A DNA stretch of 64,000 nt from Subtercola sp. PAMC28395. GTDB lineage: Bacteria > Actinomycetota > Actinomycetes > Actinomycetales > Microbacteriaceae. Position 1 is the stretch's first letter; each line of letters opens with the position of its first letter. The translations under genes were made by a program, and so were the position numbers. Under the pieces are notes generated by a model. The model did no database searches and was not told the DNA's origin. It worked only from the letters and a program-made list of their open reading frames with translations. Below are positions 44,549-53,165 of this stretch, piece by piece. Location of the stretch: assembly GCF_018889995.1 (NCBI RefSeq), contig NZ_CP076547.1:1674001-1738000 (forward strand). Direction: 5' to 3'.

Positions 44549-45687
44549 TGGCAAGGAAAGCACGGGCGATTCCCGTTCCACTCAGGCAGGTCAGCGTTCT
44601 CGGCGCCGGCAGCTGGGGCACGACGTTCGCGAAGATCCTCGCCGACGGCGGCAACGACGTGACGCTCTGGGCCAGGCGCCCTGAGTTGGCGAGGGAGATC
44701 AATCAGGCCAAGCGCAACAGCGACTATCTCCCTGGCATCAACCTGCCCCCGAGCATCCGCGCCTCTGCCTCGCTCGAACAGGCGGTGGGCTCATCATCGC
44801 TGATCTTCGTGTCGATTCCGAGCCAGTCGCTGCGGTCGAACCTGGCAGCGCTGAAGCCGTTGCTCGGGCCGGAGACCGTGGTGGTCAGCCTGATGAAGGG
44901 TGTCGAGAAGGGCACGGGCCTCCGCATGAGCCAGGTTCTCGAAGAAGGCCTCGGCATCGACCTTGACAGGCTCGCCGTCGCCTCGGGGCCGAACCTCGCC
45001 CTCGAGATCGCCAGGGAGCAGCCCACCGCCGCCGTCGTGTCGTCTGCCAGCCTCGCCACGGCCGAGGCCGTCGCTATGGTCGCAACCAACCGGTACTTCC
45101 GTTCGTTCGTCAACACCGACGTGATCGGCACCGAATTCGGCGGGGTGCTCAAGAACCTCATCGCGGTCGCGATCGGCATCGTCGACGGTGTGGGCTACGG
45201 CGAGAACACCAAGGCCTCGATCATCACACGGGGGCTCGCCGAAATGACGGACTTCGCGGTTGCCTACGGCGGTCATCCTGAGACGATGTCGGGGCTCGCG
45301 GGGCTCGGCGACCTCATCGCGACCAGCAGCTCTCCGCTGTCACGGAACAACACGGCGGGTCGCCTGCTCGGCCAGGGGTACAGCTTCGCCGACGTCATCT
45401 CGCGCATGCAGCAGACCGCAGAGGGGCTGGCCTCCGTCGCCCCGATTCTCACGCTCGCCGCGGCGCGCGGAGTCGACATGCCCATCGTTCAGCAGGTGAG
45501 CCAGGTGCTTGCCGGTACGCTGAATCCCCGGGACATCGCTCCGCATCTCACAACCGATTCACTCGAACCCCAGGGCGAAAGGCCGAACGATGGCAGAAAA
45601 GACCGTGGTGGTGCTGCTCTTTGGCGGCCGTTCAAGCGAGCATTCGATCAGCTGCGCAACAGCGGGCGGGGTACTCCGGGCGATTGA
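44548..45687 (+). CDS. gpsA: NAD(P)-dependent glycerol-3-phosphate dehydrogenase
   Basis: A 379-residue enzyme that reduces dihydroxyacetone phosphate to sn-glycerol-3-phosphate for phospholipids. VSVLGAGSWGTTFAKILADG is the Rossmann nucleotide site; GVLKNLIAVAIGIVDGVGYG carries the catalytic lysine; the second half (TRGLAEMTDFAVAYGG) binds substrate. The core ends near residue 345, and about 33 further basic residues run on over the start of ddl: the two genes overlap by 98 bases in different frames, which is unusual. Confidence 0.94.
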   Translation: MARKARAIPVPLRQVSVLGAGSWGTTFAKILADGGNDVTLWARRPELAREINQAKRNSDYLPGINLPPSIRASASLEQAVGSSSLIFVSIPSQSLRSNLAALKPLLGPETVVVSLMKGVEKGTGLRMSQVLEEGLGIDLDRLAVASGPNLALEIAREQPTAAVVSSASLATAEAVAMVATNRYFRSFVNTDVIGTEFGGVLKNLIAVAIGIVDGVGYGENTKASIITRGLAEMTDFAVAYGGHPETMSGLAGLGDLIATSSSPLSRNNTAGRLLGQGYSFADVISRMQQTAEGLASVAPILTLAAARGVDMPIVQQVSQVLAGTLNPRDIAPHLTTDSLEPQGERPNDGRKDRGGAALWRPFKRAFDQLRNSGRGTPGD

Positions 45688-46678
45688 CCGTTCGCGCTAC
45701 GAGGTCATCCCCGTGGGGATCACCGCCAGCGGCGCGTTCATTCTCGAAGACGACGACGCCACGAAGTTCACGCTCGACCGAGCCAAGCTGCCCACCGTCG
45801 AAGACAACGGCACCCGGGTGCACTGGCCAGAGAGCACCGCGACGCGCGAGCTCACGGTGAGGGATGCCCGGGGCCAGACCCGCTCGCTCGGCGCCGTCGA
45901 CGTGGTGTTCCCGATCCTCCACGGGCCGTTCGGCGAAGACGGCACTGTGCAGGGCCTGCTCGAGCTCGTCGGGCTCCCGTATGTCGGCTCAGGCGTGCTG
46001 GCGTCGTCACTCGGCATGGACAAGCACTTCACCAAGACCGTGCTCGTGCAGGCCGGCATCGCGGTGGCACCGTGGCACACGATCTCGGCGAGGGAGTGGC
46101 TTCGCTCACCCGTTGCGGTGCTCGAGGCCGTCTCCGACCTCGCACTGCCCGTCTTCGTGAAGCCGGCCCGCGCCGGGTCGTCGGTCGGGGTCAGCAAGGT
46201 CAAGAGCTGGGACGCATTCTCCGACGCCATGCGGGTCGCCCTGGCCGAAGACGACAGGGTTCTCATCGAGGAGGGCATCGTCGGTCGCGAAGTCGAGTGC
46301 GGGGTGCTGGGGTCTCTCGACGGGGCTGCGCCCCGGGCATCCGTCGCCGGTGAAGTCGTGATGACCGGGAGAGAGTTCTACGACTTCGACGCGAAATACC
46401 TCGACGCACCGGGAATCGACCTGGTCTGCCCGGCCGACCTCGGGGCCGACGAACTGGCTGAGATGCAGGAGCTCGCCGTGCGGGCCTTCACGGCGATCGG
46501 ATGCGCGGGGCTGGCCAGGGTCGACTTCTTTCTGACGCCCACAGGGTTCGTCGTGAACGAGATCAACACGATGCCCGGGTTCACGCCGATCAGCATGTTC
46601 CCCGCCTGCTGGATCGCCTCGGGCATCTCGTACCCGCAGATCATCGACGAGCTCATCGCGCTCGCCCTCGAACCCTGA
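45590..46678 (+). CDS. ddl: D-alanine--D-alanine ligase
   Basis: A 362-residue ATP-grasp ligase that makes the D-Ala-D-Ala end of peptidoglycan precursors. VVLLFGGRSSEHSISCATAG is the N-terminal block, FPILHGPFGEDGTVQGLLEL the substrate loop, VFVKPARAGSSVGVSKV the ATP-binding lysine segment, and FFLTPTGFVVNEINTMPGFT the metal site. The ATG at 45590 gives the standard N-terminus, so the long overlap with gpsA is real at the sequence level. In many actinobacteria a DUF3515 gene and thiL follow; here they are 7 kb away. Confidence 0.95.
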   Translation: MAEKTVVVLLFGGRSSEHSISCATAGGVLRAIDRSRYEVIPVGITASGAFILEDDDATKFTLDRAKLPTVEDNGTRVHWPESTATRELTVRDARGQTRSLGAVDVVFPILHGPFGEDGTVQGLLELVGLPYVGSGVLASSLGMDKHFTKTVLVQAGIAVAPWHTISAREWLRSPVAVLEAVSDLALPVFVKPARAGSSVGVSKVKSWDAFSDAMRVALAEDDRVLIEEGIVGREVECGVLGSLDGAAPRASVAGEVVMTGREFYDFDAKYLDAPGIDLVCPADLGADELAEMQELAVRAFTAIGCAGLARVDFFLTPTGFVVNEINTMPGFTPISMFPACWIASGISYPQIIDELIALALEP

Positions 46679-46682
46679 CGGT

Positions 46683-46740
46683 TCGACTTTCCCGAAGGAG
46701 CAGCGAATTCGCTGATTTCGTGCACCTTCGGGAAAGTCGA
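46683..46740. terminator. Two-way terminator with nested palindrome
   Basis: A perfect 16-base inverted repeat, TCGACTTTCCCGAAGG at 46683-46698 and its complement at 46725-46740, begins five bases after ddl and ends nine bases before the convergent aldo/keto reductase stop. The 26-base loop contains a perfect 14-base palindrome, CAGCGAATTCGCTG (46701-46714). Confidence 0.75.
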
Positions 46741-46749
46741 TCCTGCGTC

Positions 46750-47580
46750 TTAGGGGATGTAGTTGAATTCGTCGGGGTTCGGGCCGGTGCGCTCGTCGCG
46801 GTTCAGCGCGGTGATCGCAGCGACGTCGTCGTCTGTCAGCTCGAAGTCGAAGAGGGCGAAGTTCTCCTCCACGCGCGAGCGCGTGACCGACTTGGGGAAC
46901 ACGATGTCGCCGCGCTGGATCGCCCAGCGGAGCGTGACCTGTGCCGGCGAACGGCCGAGGCGTTCGCCGATCGACACGATCACGGCGTCGTCGAGCACCT
47001 TGCCCTGCGCGATGGGCGACCAGGCCTCTGTGGCGATTCCATGGGAAGCGTTGAACGCACGAACGTCGTCCTGCGTGAGGTACGGGTGCACCTCGATCTG
47101 GTTCACAGCAGGCACGATGTCGGTCTCGTCGAAGAGACGCTGCAGGTGGTGTGGCTGGAAGTTCGAGACGCCGATCGACTTCACGCGGCCTGAAGCGAGC
47201 ATCTCCTCCATTGCCTTCCACGTTTCGACGTAGTCGCCGACCGCGGGCAACGGCCAGTGGATGAGGAACAGGTCGAGGTAGCCGAAGCCGAGCGACTCGA
47301 GGGTACGGTCGAAGGCGTCCAGGGCATCCTGCCTTGCATGGAAGCCGTTGTTGAGCTTGCTGGTCACGAAGAGGTCTTCGCGGTCAAGGCCGGATGCGGC
47401 AACGGCCTCACCGACGCCCTTCTCGTTGCCGTACATCTCGGCGGTGTCGATGTGCCGGTAGCCGACCTCGAGGGCCGTCAGCGTCGCTTCTTTGGTTTCG
47501 GACGGATCGATCTGGTAGACGCCGAAGCCCAGCTGGGGGATCGTGGCGCCGTTGTTCAAAGTAACAGTGGGAACAGTCAT
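46750..47580 (-). CDS. Aldo/keto reductase
   Basis: A 276-residue NADPH-dependent reductase of the AKR superfamily (2,5-diketo-gluconate reductase-like group). The catalytic tetrad is visible: Asp in YRHIDTAEMY with the Tyr at its end, Lys in VTSKLNN, His in LIHWPLP. GVSNFQPHHLQRL and FPKSVTRSRVEENF are the cofactor segments. The ATG at 47580 (MTVPTVTLNN) is the family start; about 66 more in-frame codons upstream are not supported. Substrate broad or unknown. Confidence 0.92.
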   Translation of the reverse strand: MTVPTVTLNNGATIPQLGFGVYQIDPSETKEATLTALEVGYRHIDTAEMYGNEKGVGEAVAASGLDREDLFVTSKLNNGFHARQDALDAFDRTLESLGFGYLDLFLIHWPLPAVGDYVETWKAMEEMLASGRVKSIGVSNFQPHHLQRLFDETDIVPAVNQIEVHPYLTQDDVRAFNASHGIATEAWSPIAQGKVLDDAVIVSIGERLGRSPAQVTLRWAIQRGDIVFPKSVTRSRVEENFALFDFELTDDDVAAITALNRDERTGPNPDEFNYIP

Positions 47581-47690
47581 GAAAGCAGGGTACGCCTGAC
47601 CGGCCCGTCGTCTCGTTTTCGCGCCAGGGGCTTGCAATCTGGTGGGGTCTTCCTGCGCGGCCGCCCGGTCTGGAGATCTAGGCTCGAACC

Positions 47691-49736
47691 ATGACCAACC
47701 CCTTCTTCGCGCCGAGCCCCCTCGAGTACGGGCTGCCGCCCTTCGCCGACATTCGCGACGAGCACTACAGACCCGCATTCGAGCAGGGCATGGCCGAACA
47801 TCTCGCAGAGATCGCGGCGATCACCGGGTCGACGGATGCCCCGACCTTCGAGAACACGCTCGTCGCCCTCGAGCGGGCGGGCCAGACGCTGTCTCGCGTC
47901 TCAACGGTCTTCTACAACAAGGCGTCGGCAGACAGCAACACCGTGACGAACGCCCTCGAAGAGGAGCTGGCACCGTTGCTGGCCGCGCACTCCGACACGA
48001 TCAGGCTCGACCCCGTGCTCTATGCGCGTATCGGCTCGGTGTACGAGGGGCGCGGAGCCCTCGACCCCGAGGACCGCTACCTCGTCGAGCGGTACTACGC
48101 CGAGCTGACGCAGGCCGGTGCGGGGCTGGGAGAGTTGGAGAAGGCACAGCTCACCGAGTACAACCAGCTACTCTCGACCCTCACCACACGGTTTGAGAAG
48201 AACCTGCTCGCCGAGACCAACGACCTCGCTGTGGTCTTCGATGACGCGGCAGAACTCGACGGGCTCGGTGAGGGCGAGATCTCGGCCGCGGCGCAGGCGG
48301 CAGCGGAGCGAGGGCTGCCCGGAAAGTATGTTGTGACGCTCGTGCTGTTCACCGGGCATCCGTACCTTGCGTCGCTCACGAACCGGGCGTCGAGGCGCCG
48401 CATCATGGAGGCCTCGCGTGCCAGGGGAAATCGGGCGGGAGAGCACGACAACAGGCCGCTGGTGCTGGAGATAACGCGTCTACGGGCCCTGAGGGCCGCG
48501 CTGCTCGGATTCTCGACCCATGCTGCTTTCGTGACGAGCGACGAGACGGCGAAGACACCCGAGGCCGTCGACGAGCTGCTGCAGAGGCTCGCCGCCCCGG
48601 CGGCGCGGAATGCACTGCGTGAACAGTCGGCGTTGCAGGCCGAGCTGGCGCTGAGTGCGGCGAACGCAGACGCTCCCGAACTCGAGGCCTGGGACTGGGC
48701 GTTCACGAGCGAGGCGGTGCGAAAGGCCGAGTTCGACGTCGACACCGCTCAGATGCGACCCTACTTCGAAGCCGAGCGGGTGCTGCGTGACGGTGTCTTC
48801 TTCGCTGCGACGGCACTGTACGGGGTGACCTTCACCGAGCGGCCTGACCTCGTTTCGTACCACCCGGAGGCCCGAGTCTTCGAGGTGCGCGACGAAGACG
48901 GCTCGGCGGTTGGCCTCTACGTGTACGACCTCTACACGCGTGACTCCAAGCGCGGGGGCGCGTGGATGAACTCGCTGATCGCGCAGAACGGCCTGCTCGG
49001 GCATCCGGTCGTCGTCACCAACAACCTGAACGTGCCGAAGCCCGGCGCGGGCCTGCCCACCCTGCTGACCTTCGACGAGGTCACCACGCTGTTCCACGAG
49101 TTCGGGCACGCTCTGCACGGCCTGTTCGCGCGGGTCACCTACCCCAAGTTCGCCGGCACGCGTACCTTTCGCGACTTCGTGGAGTTCCCCAGCCAGGTGA
49201 ACGAGATGTGGATGCTGTGGCCCGAGGTGCTGGCGAACTACGCCGTGCACCACACCACCGGTGAACCGATGCCCGAGTCGCTCGTGGCGAAACTGCAGGC
49301 TTCGGCCGGTTTCAACCAGGGTTTCGCCACCTCGGAGTATCTCGGGGCGGCGCTGCTCGACCAGGCGTGGCACGGGTTGCGTGCTGGCGACGAACCGGTG
49401 ACCGATGTCGCGGTGTTCGAAGCGGCGGCGCTCGCCGCGGTGGGGCTCGACAATCCGGCCGTACCGCCCCGGTACTCGAGCACGTACTTCGCCCACACCT
49501 TCTCCGGGGGCTATGACGCCGGGTACTACTCGTACATCTGGAGCGAGGTGCTCGACGCCGATACCGTGGCGTGGTTCCGCGAGAACGGCGGGCTGACCCG
49601 GGCGAACGGCGACCGCTTCCGGGCGCGATTGCTCGGCGTCGGCGGCTCGAAGGATCCACTGGAGGCGTTCGCGGACTTCCGCGGGCGCGCTGCAGAGATC
49701 GGCCCGCTGCTGGACCGGCGCGGGTTGAACGACTGA
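47691..49736 (+). CDS. M3-family zinc metallopeptidase (Dcp-like)
   Basis: A 681-residue oligopeptidase of family M3, resembling peptidyl-dipeptidase Dcp and oligopeptidase A, which degrades short peptides in the cytoplasm. FHEFGHALHGLF contains the HExxH zinc motif (H469, E470, H473), and VEFPSQVNEMWM the third ligand region. There is no signal peptide. Length is full for the family. It diverges from the aldo/keto reductase. Confidence 0.94.
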   Translation: MTNPFFAPSPLEYGLPPFADIRDEHYRPAFEQGMAEHLAEIAAITGSTDAPTFENTLVALERAGQTLSRVSTVFYNKASADSNTVTNALEEELAPLLAAHSDTIRLDPVLYARIGSVYEGRGALDPEDRYLVERYYAELTQAGAGLGELEKAQLTEYNQLLSTLTTRFEKNLLAETNDLAVVFDDAAELDGLGEGEISAAAQAAAERGLPGKYVVTLVLFTGHPYLASLTNRASRRRIMEASRARGNRAGEHDNRPLVLEITRLRALRAALLGFSTHAAFVTSDETAKTPEAVDELLQRLAAPAARNALREQSALQAELALSAANADAPELEAWDWAFTSEAVRKAEFDVDTAQMRPYFEAERVLRDGVFFAATALYGVTFTERPDLVSYHPEARVFEVRDEDGSAVGLYVYDLYTRDSKRGGAWMNSLIAQNGLLGHPVVVTNNLNVPKPGAGLPTLLTFDEVTTLFHEFGHALHGLFARVTYPKFAGTRTFRDFVEFPSQVNEMWMLWPEVLANYAVHHTTGEPMPESLVAKLQASAGFNQGFATSEYLGAALLDQAWHGLRAGDEPVTDVAVFEAAALAAVGLDNPAVPPRYSSTYFAHTFSGGYDAGYYSYIWSEVLDADTVAWFRENGGLTRANGDRFRARLLGVGGSKDPLEAFADFRGRAAEIGPLLDRRGLND

Positions 49737-49840
49737 TCGTTCGCCGGGGCCGACCCCGGGCATCCTGAGCATCCTGAACATCGCGGTGAGTACTGATGCA
49801 CTATGTTCGTCTCATCGCTGCGAGACCGAGAGGAGCGAGC

Positions 49841-50482
49841 GTGATTCCTGCAGCCAATGCGGGGGCCTTCGCCCTCGTCGCGCTTGCCCTGATCGTCATT
49901 CCCGGCCCCAGCGTGCTCTTCGTCGTCGGCCGATCTCTCTCACTCGGCCGAAGGGGCGGGTTTCTGAGCGTCGTCGGCAACGCGCTCGGGATGCTGCCTG
50001 CCATCGCTCTCGTGTCGCTGGGAGTCGGTGCGATTGTGGCCGAATCGGTGGTCGTGTTCACGATCATCAAGTTCGCCGGGGCTGTGTACCTGGTCTATCT
50101 CGGCGTGCAGGCGATCCGCCACCGGAACGCTCATGTCGACACGGCTGACCCGAGTGGTAAGAGACCGCCGTCGGCCTTCCGGCTTGTTCGTGAGGGTTTT
50201 GTCGTGGGTGCAACGAACCCGAAGACGATCGTCTTCTTCGTCGCTGTGCTGCCGCAGTTCGTGAGTCGTGAAGCCGGCTCCATCTCTGTTCAGATGGCTG
50301 TTCTCGGGTTGATCTTCTTTGCGATCTCGCTGGTCAGCGACAGCGTCTGGGCGTTCACCGCCGGCTCATTGCGCGCCTGGTTTGCTCGTGACCCCAAGCG
50401 GGTCGCCCGCACGGGGGCTGGCGGCGGCGTCATGATGATCGGCCTCGGCGGAGTGCTCGCGGTCGCAGGCAACAAGACGTAG
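49841..50482 (+). CDS. LysE/RhtB-family exporter
   Basis: A 213-residue membrane protein of the LysE amino-acid exporter family with six helices. ALALIVIPGPSVLFVVGRSL is the first conserved block (PGP), KFAGAVYLVYLGVQAIR the third helix, and GATNPKTIVFFVAVLPQFV the fourth segment with NPK. The start is GTG 49841, with AGGAG five bases before; upstream in-frame codons to 49796 are not needed. Substrate probably an amino acid or homoserine lactone-like compound. Confidence 0.87.
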   Translation: MIPAANAGAFALVALALIVIPGPSVLFVVGRSLSLGRRGGFLSVVGNALGMLPAIALVSLGVGAIVAESVVVFTIIKFAGAVYLVYLGVQAIRHRNAHVDTADPSGKRPPSAFRLVREGFVVGATNPKTIVFFVAVLPQFVSREAGSISVQMAVLGLIFFAISLVSDSVWAFTAGSLRAWFARDPKRVARTGAGGGVMMIGLGGVLAVAGNKT

Positions 50483-50643
50483 CGCTGGGCTGGTGAGTGG
50501 TCAGTGGTCACGGGTCAGGCCTCGGTCTTGAGTTCGGGCTTCGCCTTTCAGCGATCTGGTTAGCGGATGATCAACGGTGTCGCGGACGCCGCGGCTGGGC
50601 AGTGTCAGCCAGCTGGCCTCGGTATCCGGTTTCCGGTGTCCTG

Positions 50644-50716
50644 GTCTCGGATGTCGGGTCTCGGATCTGGGATGTAGGGTCTCGGATCTGGGATCTCGGA
50701 TGTCGGGTCTCGGATG
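50644..50716. repeat. Degenerate 21-base tandem repeat
   Basis: About three and a half copies of GGATGTCGGGTCTCGGATCTG with small changes. Units are adjacent with no spacers, so it is not a CRISPR array. Confidence 0.6.
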
Positions 50717-50833
50717 GCCAGCAGATTGAAGCCGTTGTCCTGTTCTTCGAGTTGACTAATTCGGATGGCAGGTCGGGGCAGGTTCGTGACTGACCGGGCC
50801 TGGCCTGAACGGCGCCTTGCGGTCGTATTAGTG

Positions 50834-50937
50834 GCTGGTGTCGCTGGTCGAGTGGGCGCGGAGCGCCGTATCGAAACCGGGTGTGCCGTGCTGGTGTCGC
50901 TGGTTAAGTAGGCGCAGAGCGCCGTATCGAAACCGGG
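50834..50937. repeat. 48-base REP-like direct repeat pair
   Basis: Two copies (50834-50881 and 50890-50937) identical at 44 of 48 positions, eight bases apart. Each contains the small hairpin GGCGC-xGA-GCGCC and ends GTATCGAAACCGGG. The type ending in TATCGAAACC resembles dispersed repeats I know from other Microbacteriaceae genomes. Confidence 0.7.
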
Positions 50938-50963
50938 GTTTTGTCTGTCGATCATTGCCGAGC

Positions 50964-50993
50964 TTGTCGAACATATCTTCGACAGTGTAGTAT
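50964..50993 (+). promoter_or_regulatory. Promoter and SOS-box-like operator of the HNH gene
   Basis: -35 TTGTCG (50964-50969), 18-base spacer, -10 TAGTAT (50988-50993). TCGAACATATCTTCGA (50967-50982) overlaps it and differs at one base from the actinobacterial LexA box TCGAAC-N4-GTTCGA. The ATG is six bases after the -10, so the transcript is probably leaderless. Confidence 0.6.
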
Positions 50994-50999
50994 TGATGT

Positions 51000-52817
51000 A
51001 TGCTCATTGATTCGAATCTGGTCGAGGTGTTCCCTCGCAGCGCGGCTGTGGAGGCGCTTCTGTCTGAGGTGTATTCGGGCATGGTTCGTGATGAGGCACT
51101 GTTCGCATCGGTGACCGCGGAGAAGGCTGCCGAGGCAGTGATGTTCGCTGAGCCTGAGCCTGAATCGGTGGATGCTCGGGGTTCTGGTGGTGCGGAACGC
51201 CATGGGGTGGGTGCTTCTTCTTCTTCTCAATCCTCTGGTTCTCGTTCGTCGTTTGCGGTCCTTCGTGATGGGGTGAGTCGGGCGGTGGAGGCGGTGGTCG
51301 AGGTCGAGGCGGATATCTCGGCGCTGATGGCGCGTCGGGCGCGTCTGGTCGAGGAGACCCGCCGGCTCGCTCTCGCTGCGGAGGAGTTGGTATTGACGGC
51401 GTCGGTTCTCGAGACCGGTACCCGGGTGCAGCGGGACAGCCTGGTGTTGCGGTCTCTGGTCGCGGAGTTGGGATGTGCGTTGCGGGTCCCGGAGGCGAGT
51501 GTGCACCGGCTGCTGACTGAGAGCGAGGCGTTGTGTTCGGGGTTGCCATCGACGTTTCAGGCGTTGGATGGCGGGTTCATCAGTTACCGGCATGTTCAGG
51601 TCATGGTCGACAATGCCCAGTCGTTGCCCGAGGAGGCAAGGCTGACGTTCGAGGGCGCAGCGTTACCCTCGGCGGTGTCCTCGACGGCGGCGCAGTTCGG
51701 GGTGAAGGCCAGAAAGCTTCGGGAGCGCCTCCACCCGGAGTCGATGGTCGCCCGGCGGGTGAAAGCGGCCGGCGACAGGTGTGTGCGGTTCGAGCCGGCC
51801 CGTGACGGTATGGCGTGGCTGACGCACTACCTCCCCGCGGCGGTCGCGGTGCAGATCGATGAGAGCGTCGACGCCCTCGCCCGGGGCCTGAAATCGCCCG
51901 AAGAGACGCGCACCCACGCACAGTTGCGTTCCGACGTGCTCACCGACCTCATCCTCGACTCGGCCACCCTGACAAGCGACCCGGAACAGGCGGGTTCTGG
52001 TGCCATCACCTCACACGCTCCGAACGCGCAGCGCACCACCCCGGATGCGAGCACAGACCAGTTCGCCCACGATCAGCGCGCTGGAGATGCGCATGAAGGG
52101 CCTGGGTGCGTCCAGGCTGACGATGCTCAGGCGAGCGATGCTCCTGCCAACGATGCGCGTGGCCGTGACGCGACCGGGTCGACCCGATCGTCGGTACGGG
52201 TGGTGGGTCGGGGGGTGCGTCCGACGGTGATCGTGACGGTGCCCGTGATGACGCTGCTCGGGCACACCGACGAGCCCGGCGATCTTGCCGGGTACGGCCC
52301 GATCGACGCGGAGACCGCGCGGGAGTTGGCCCGGCACGCGCCGTCCTTCATCCGCCTGCTGACCCACCCCGAAACCGGGGCAACCCTCTCCGTCGGGCGG
52401 AAACGGTACCGGCCGCCGGCTGATCTTCGAACCGCGTTACAGATCGAGGATGAGAGCTGCCGGTTCCCGGGCTGCGCTGCAGCGGCGCACCGTTGCGAAC
52501 TCGACCACACCCACGACTGGGCGGCCGGGGGCCAGACCGCGGCGGCGAACCTGGCACATCTGTGCCCGAAACACCACCACCTCAAACACGAAACCCGCTG
52601 GAAAGTCAGAACCGGCCAAGACCGAACCCTGCACTGGACCTCACCCCACGGCCACGACTACACCACCACACCCGCCAGAGACACCGAACCCGTGGCATCC
52701 AGTGGCTCTCAGTTGACCTCAGTGGTGCGCGAAGTGCACGGTGAGCGTGGTGGAGCTGACACACGGCCTAGTTCGGCTGCAGCTGGCCCAGAAGCCAGGA
52801 CAGACGCGCCGTTTTGA
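51000..52817 (+). CDS. DUF222/HNH endonuclease-domain protein (13E12 repeat family)
   Basis: A 605-residue protein of the 13E12 family. The N-terminal two thirds are a DUF222 domain (LRSLVAELGCALRVPEASVH, GGFISYRHVQVMVDNAQSLP, DGMAWLTHYLPAAVAVQIDE), interrupted by a polar Asp/Ala/Thr-rich insert (about 320-400). The C-terminal HNH domain begins at C487 (CRFPGCAAAAHRCELDH) and ends LAHLCPKHHHLKHETRWKV, with all metal and catalytic histidines in place. Family members are multicopy in many actinobacteria; in M. tuberculosis some belong to the LexA regulon and the REP13E12 repeats serve as prophage attachment sites. The biological role is not settled. No ribosome site; translation probably starts on a leaderless mRNA. 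Confidence 0.9.
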   Translation: MLIDSNLVEVFPRSAAVEALLSEVYSGMVRDEALFASVTAEKAAEAVMFAEPEPESVDARGSGGAERHGVGASSSSQSSGSRSSFAVLRDGVSRAVEAVVEVEADISALMARRARLVEETRRLALAAEELVLTASVLETGTRVQRDSLVLRSLVAELGCALRVPEASVHRLLTESEALCSGLPSTFQALDGGFISYRHVQVMVDNAQSLPEEARLTFEGAALPSAVSSTAAQFGVKARKLRERLHPESMVARRVKAAGDRCVRFEPARDGMAWLTHYLPAAVAVQIDESVDALARGLKSPEETRTHAQLRSDVLTDLILDSATLTSDPEQAGSGAITSHAPNAQRTTPDASTDQFAHDQRAGDAHEGPGCVQADDAQASDAPANDARGRDATGSTRSSVRVVGRGVRPTVIVTVPVMTLLGHTDEPGDLAGYGPIDAETARELARHAPSFIRLLTHPETGATLSVGRKRYRPPADLRTALQIEDESCRFPGCAAAAHRCELDHTHDWAAGGQTAAANLAHLCPKHHHLKHETRWKVRTGQDRTLHWTSPHGHDYTTTPARDTEPVASSGSQLTSVVREVHGERGGADTRPSSAAAGPEARTDAPF

Positions 52818-52830
52818 GAATCCAGACTGA

Positions 52831-53124
52831 TCAATACGCGTCGAAGAGGCGTATTCGATGGTCAACATCTTCAATTCGATTCCACGGCATATAGCTTGGT
52901 AACGGTCCTTGAAGAAACGGACGAACTACGCGTCGAACCATGAAGACCACGAAATTCTGATCGAGCCAACCCAGCCAGTGTCCGAGCGTTGCCCCACGCA
53001 TATCGAGCGAGTATCCGATGAATATCCAGACGATGAATCCCAGGGGTATGAGAAGCCACAAGGCTAATGATCGGATTGCCAGTAGGGCAAGGGCACCGAT
53101 CCAGTTGAGTCGCGACGCTTCCAC
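52831..53124 (-). CDS. Small two-helix membrane protein
   Basis: A 97-residue unknown protein. It starts at GTG 53124 with GGGGAGG six bases before. MEASRLNWIGALALLAIRSL begins the first hydrophobic segment (about 8-40), then a polar stretch, then LDQNFVVFMVRRVVRPFLQG as an amphipathic segment and a charged C-terminus ending RIRLFDAY. I recognise no family. It converges on the HNH gene with 13 bases between and may have come with it or with the DUF3515 gene upstream. Confidence 0.6.
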   Translation of the reverse strand: MEASRLNWIGALALLAIRSLALWLLIPLGFIVWIFIGYSLDMRGATLGHWLGWLDQNFVVFMVRRVVRPFLQGPLPSYMPWNRIEDVDHRIRLFDAY

Positions 53125-53165
53125 GTGAAACCTCCCCGAAATTCTCGATGCAATCGCCGACGCGG

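Larger units (their letters stand above)
50483..50999. other. Repeat-rich non-coding stretch before the HNH gene
   Basis: A 517-base region with no gene I can support. It holds GGATGT-GGGTCTCGG tandem repeats at about 50644-50716, a 48-base direct repeat pair at 50834-50937, and at its end a promoter with an SOS-box-like palindrome for the HNH gene. Short reading frames across it are repeats read as protein. Confidence 0.7.

Noticed and set aside
50644..50716. Possible CRISPR array
   Set aside because: Repeats are adjacent and degenerate, without spacers, and there are no cas genes.
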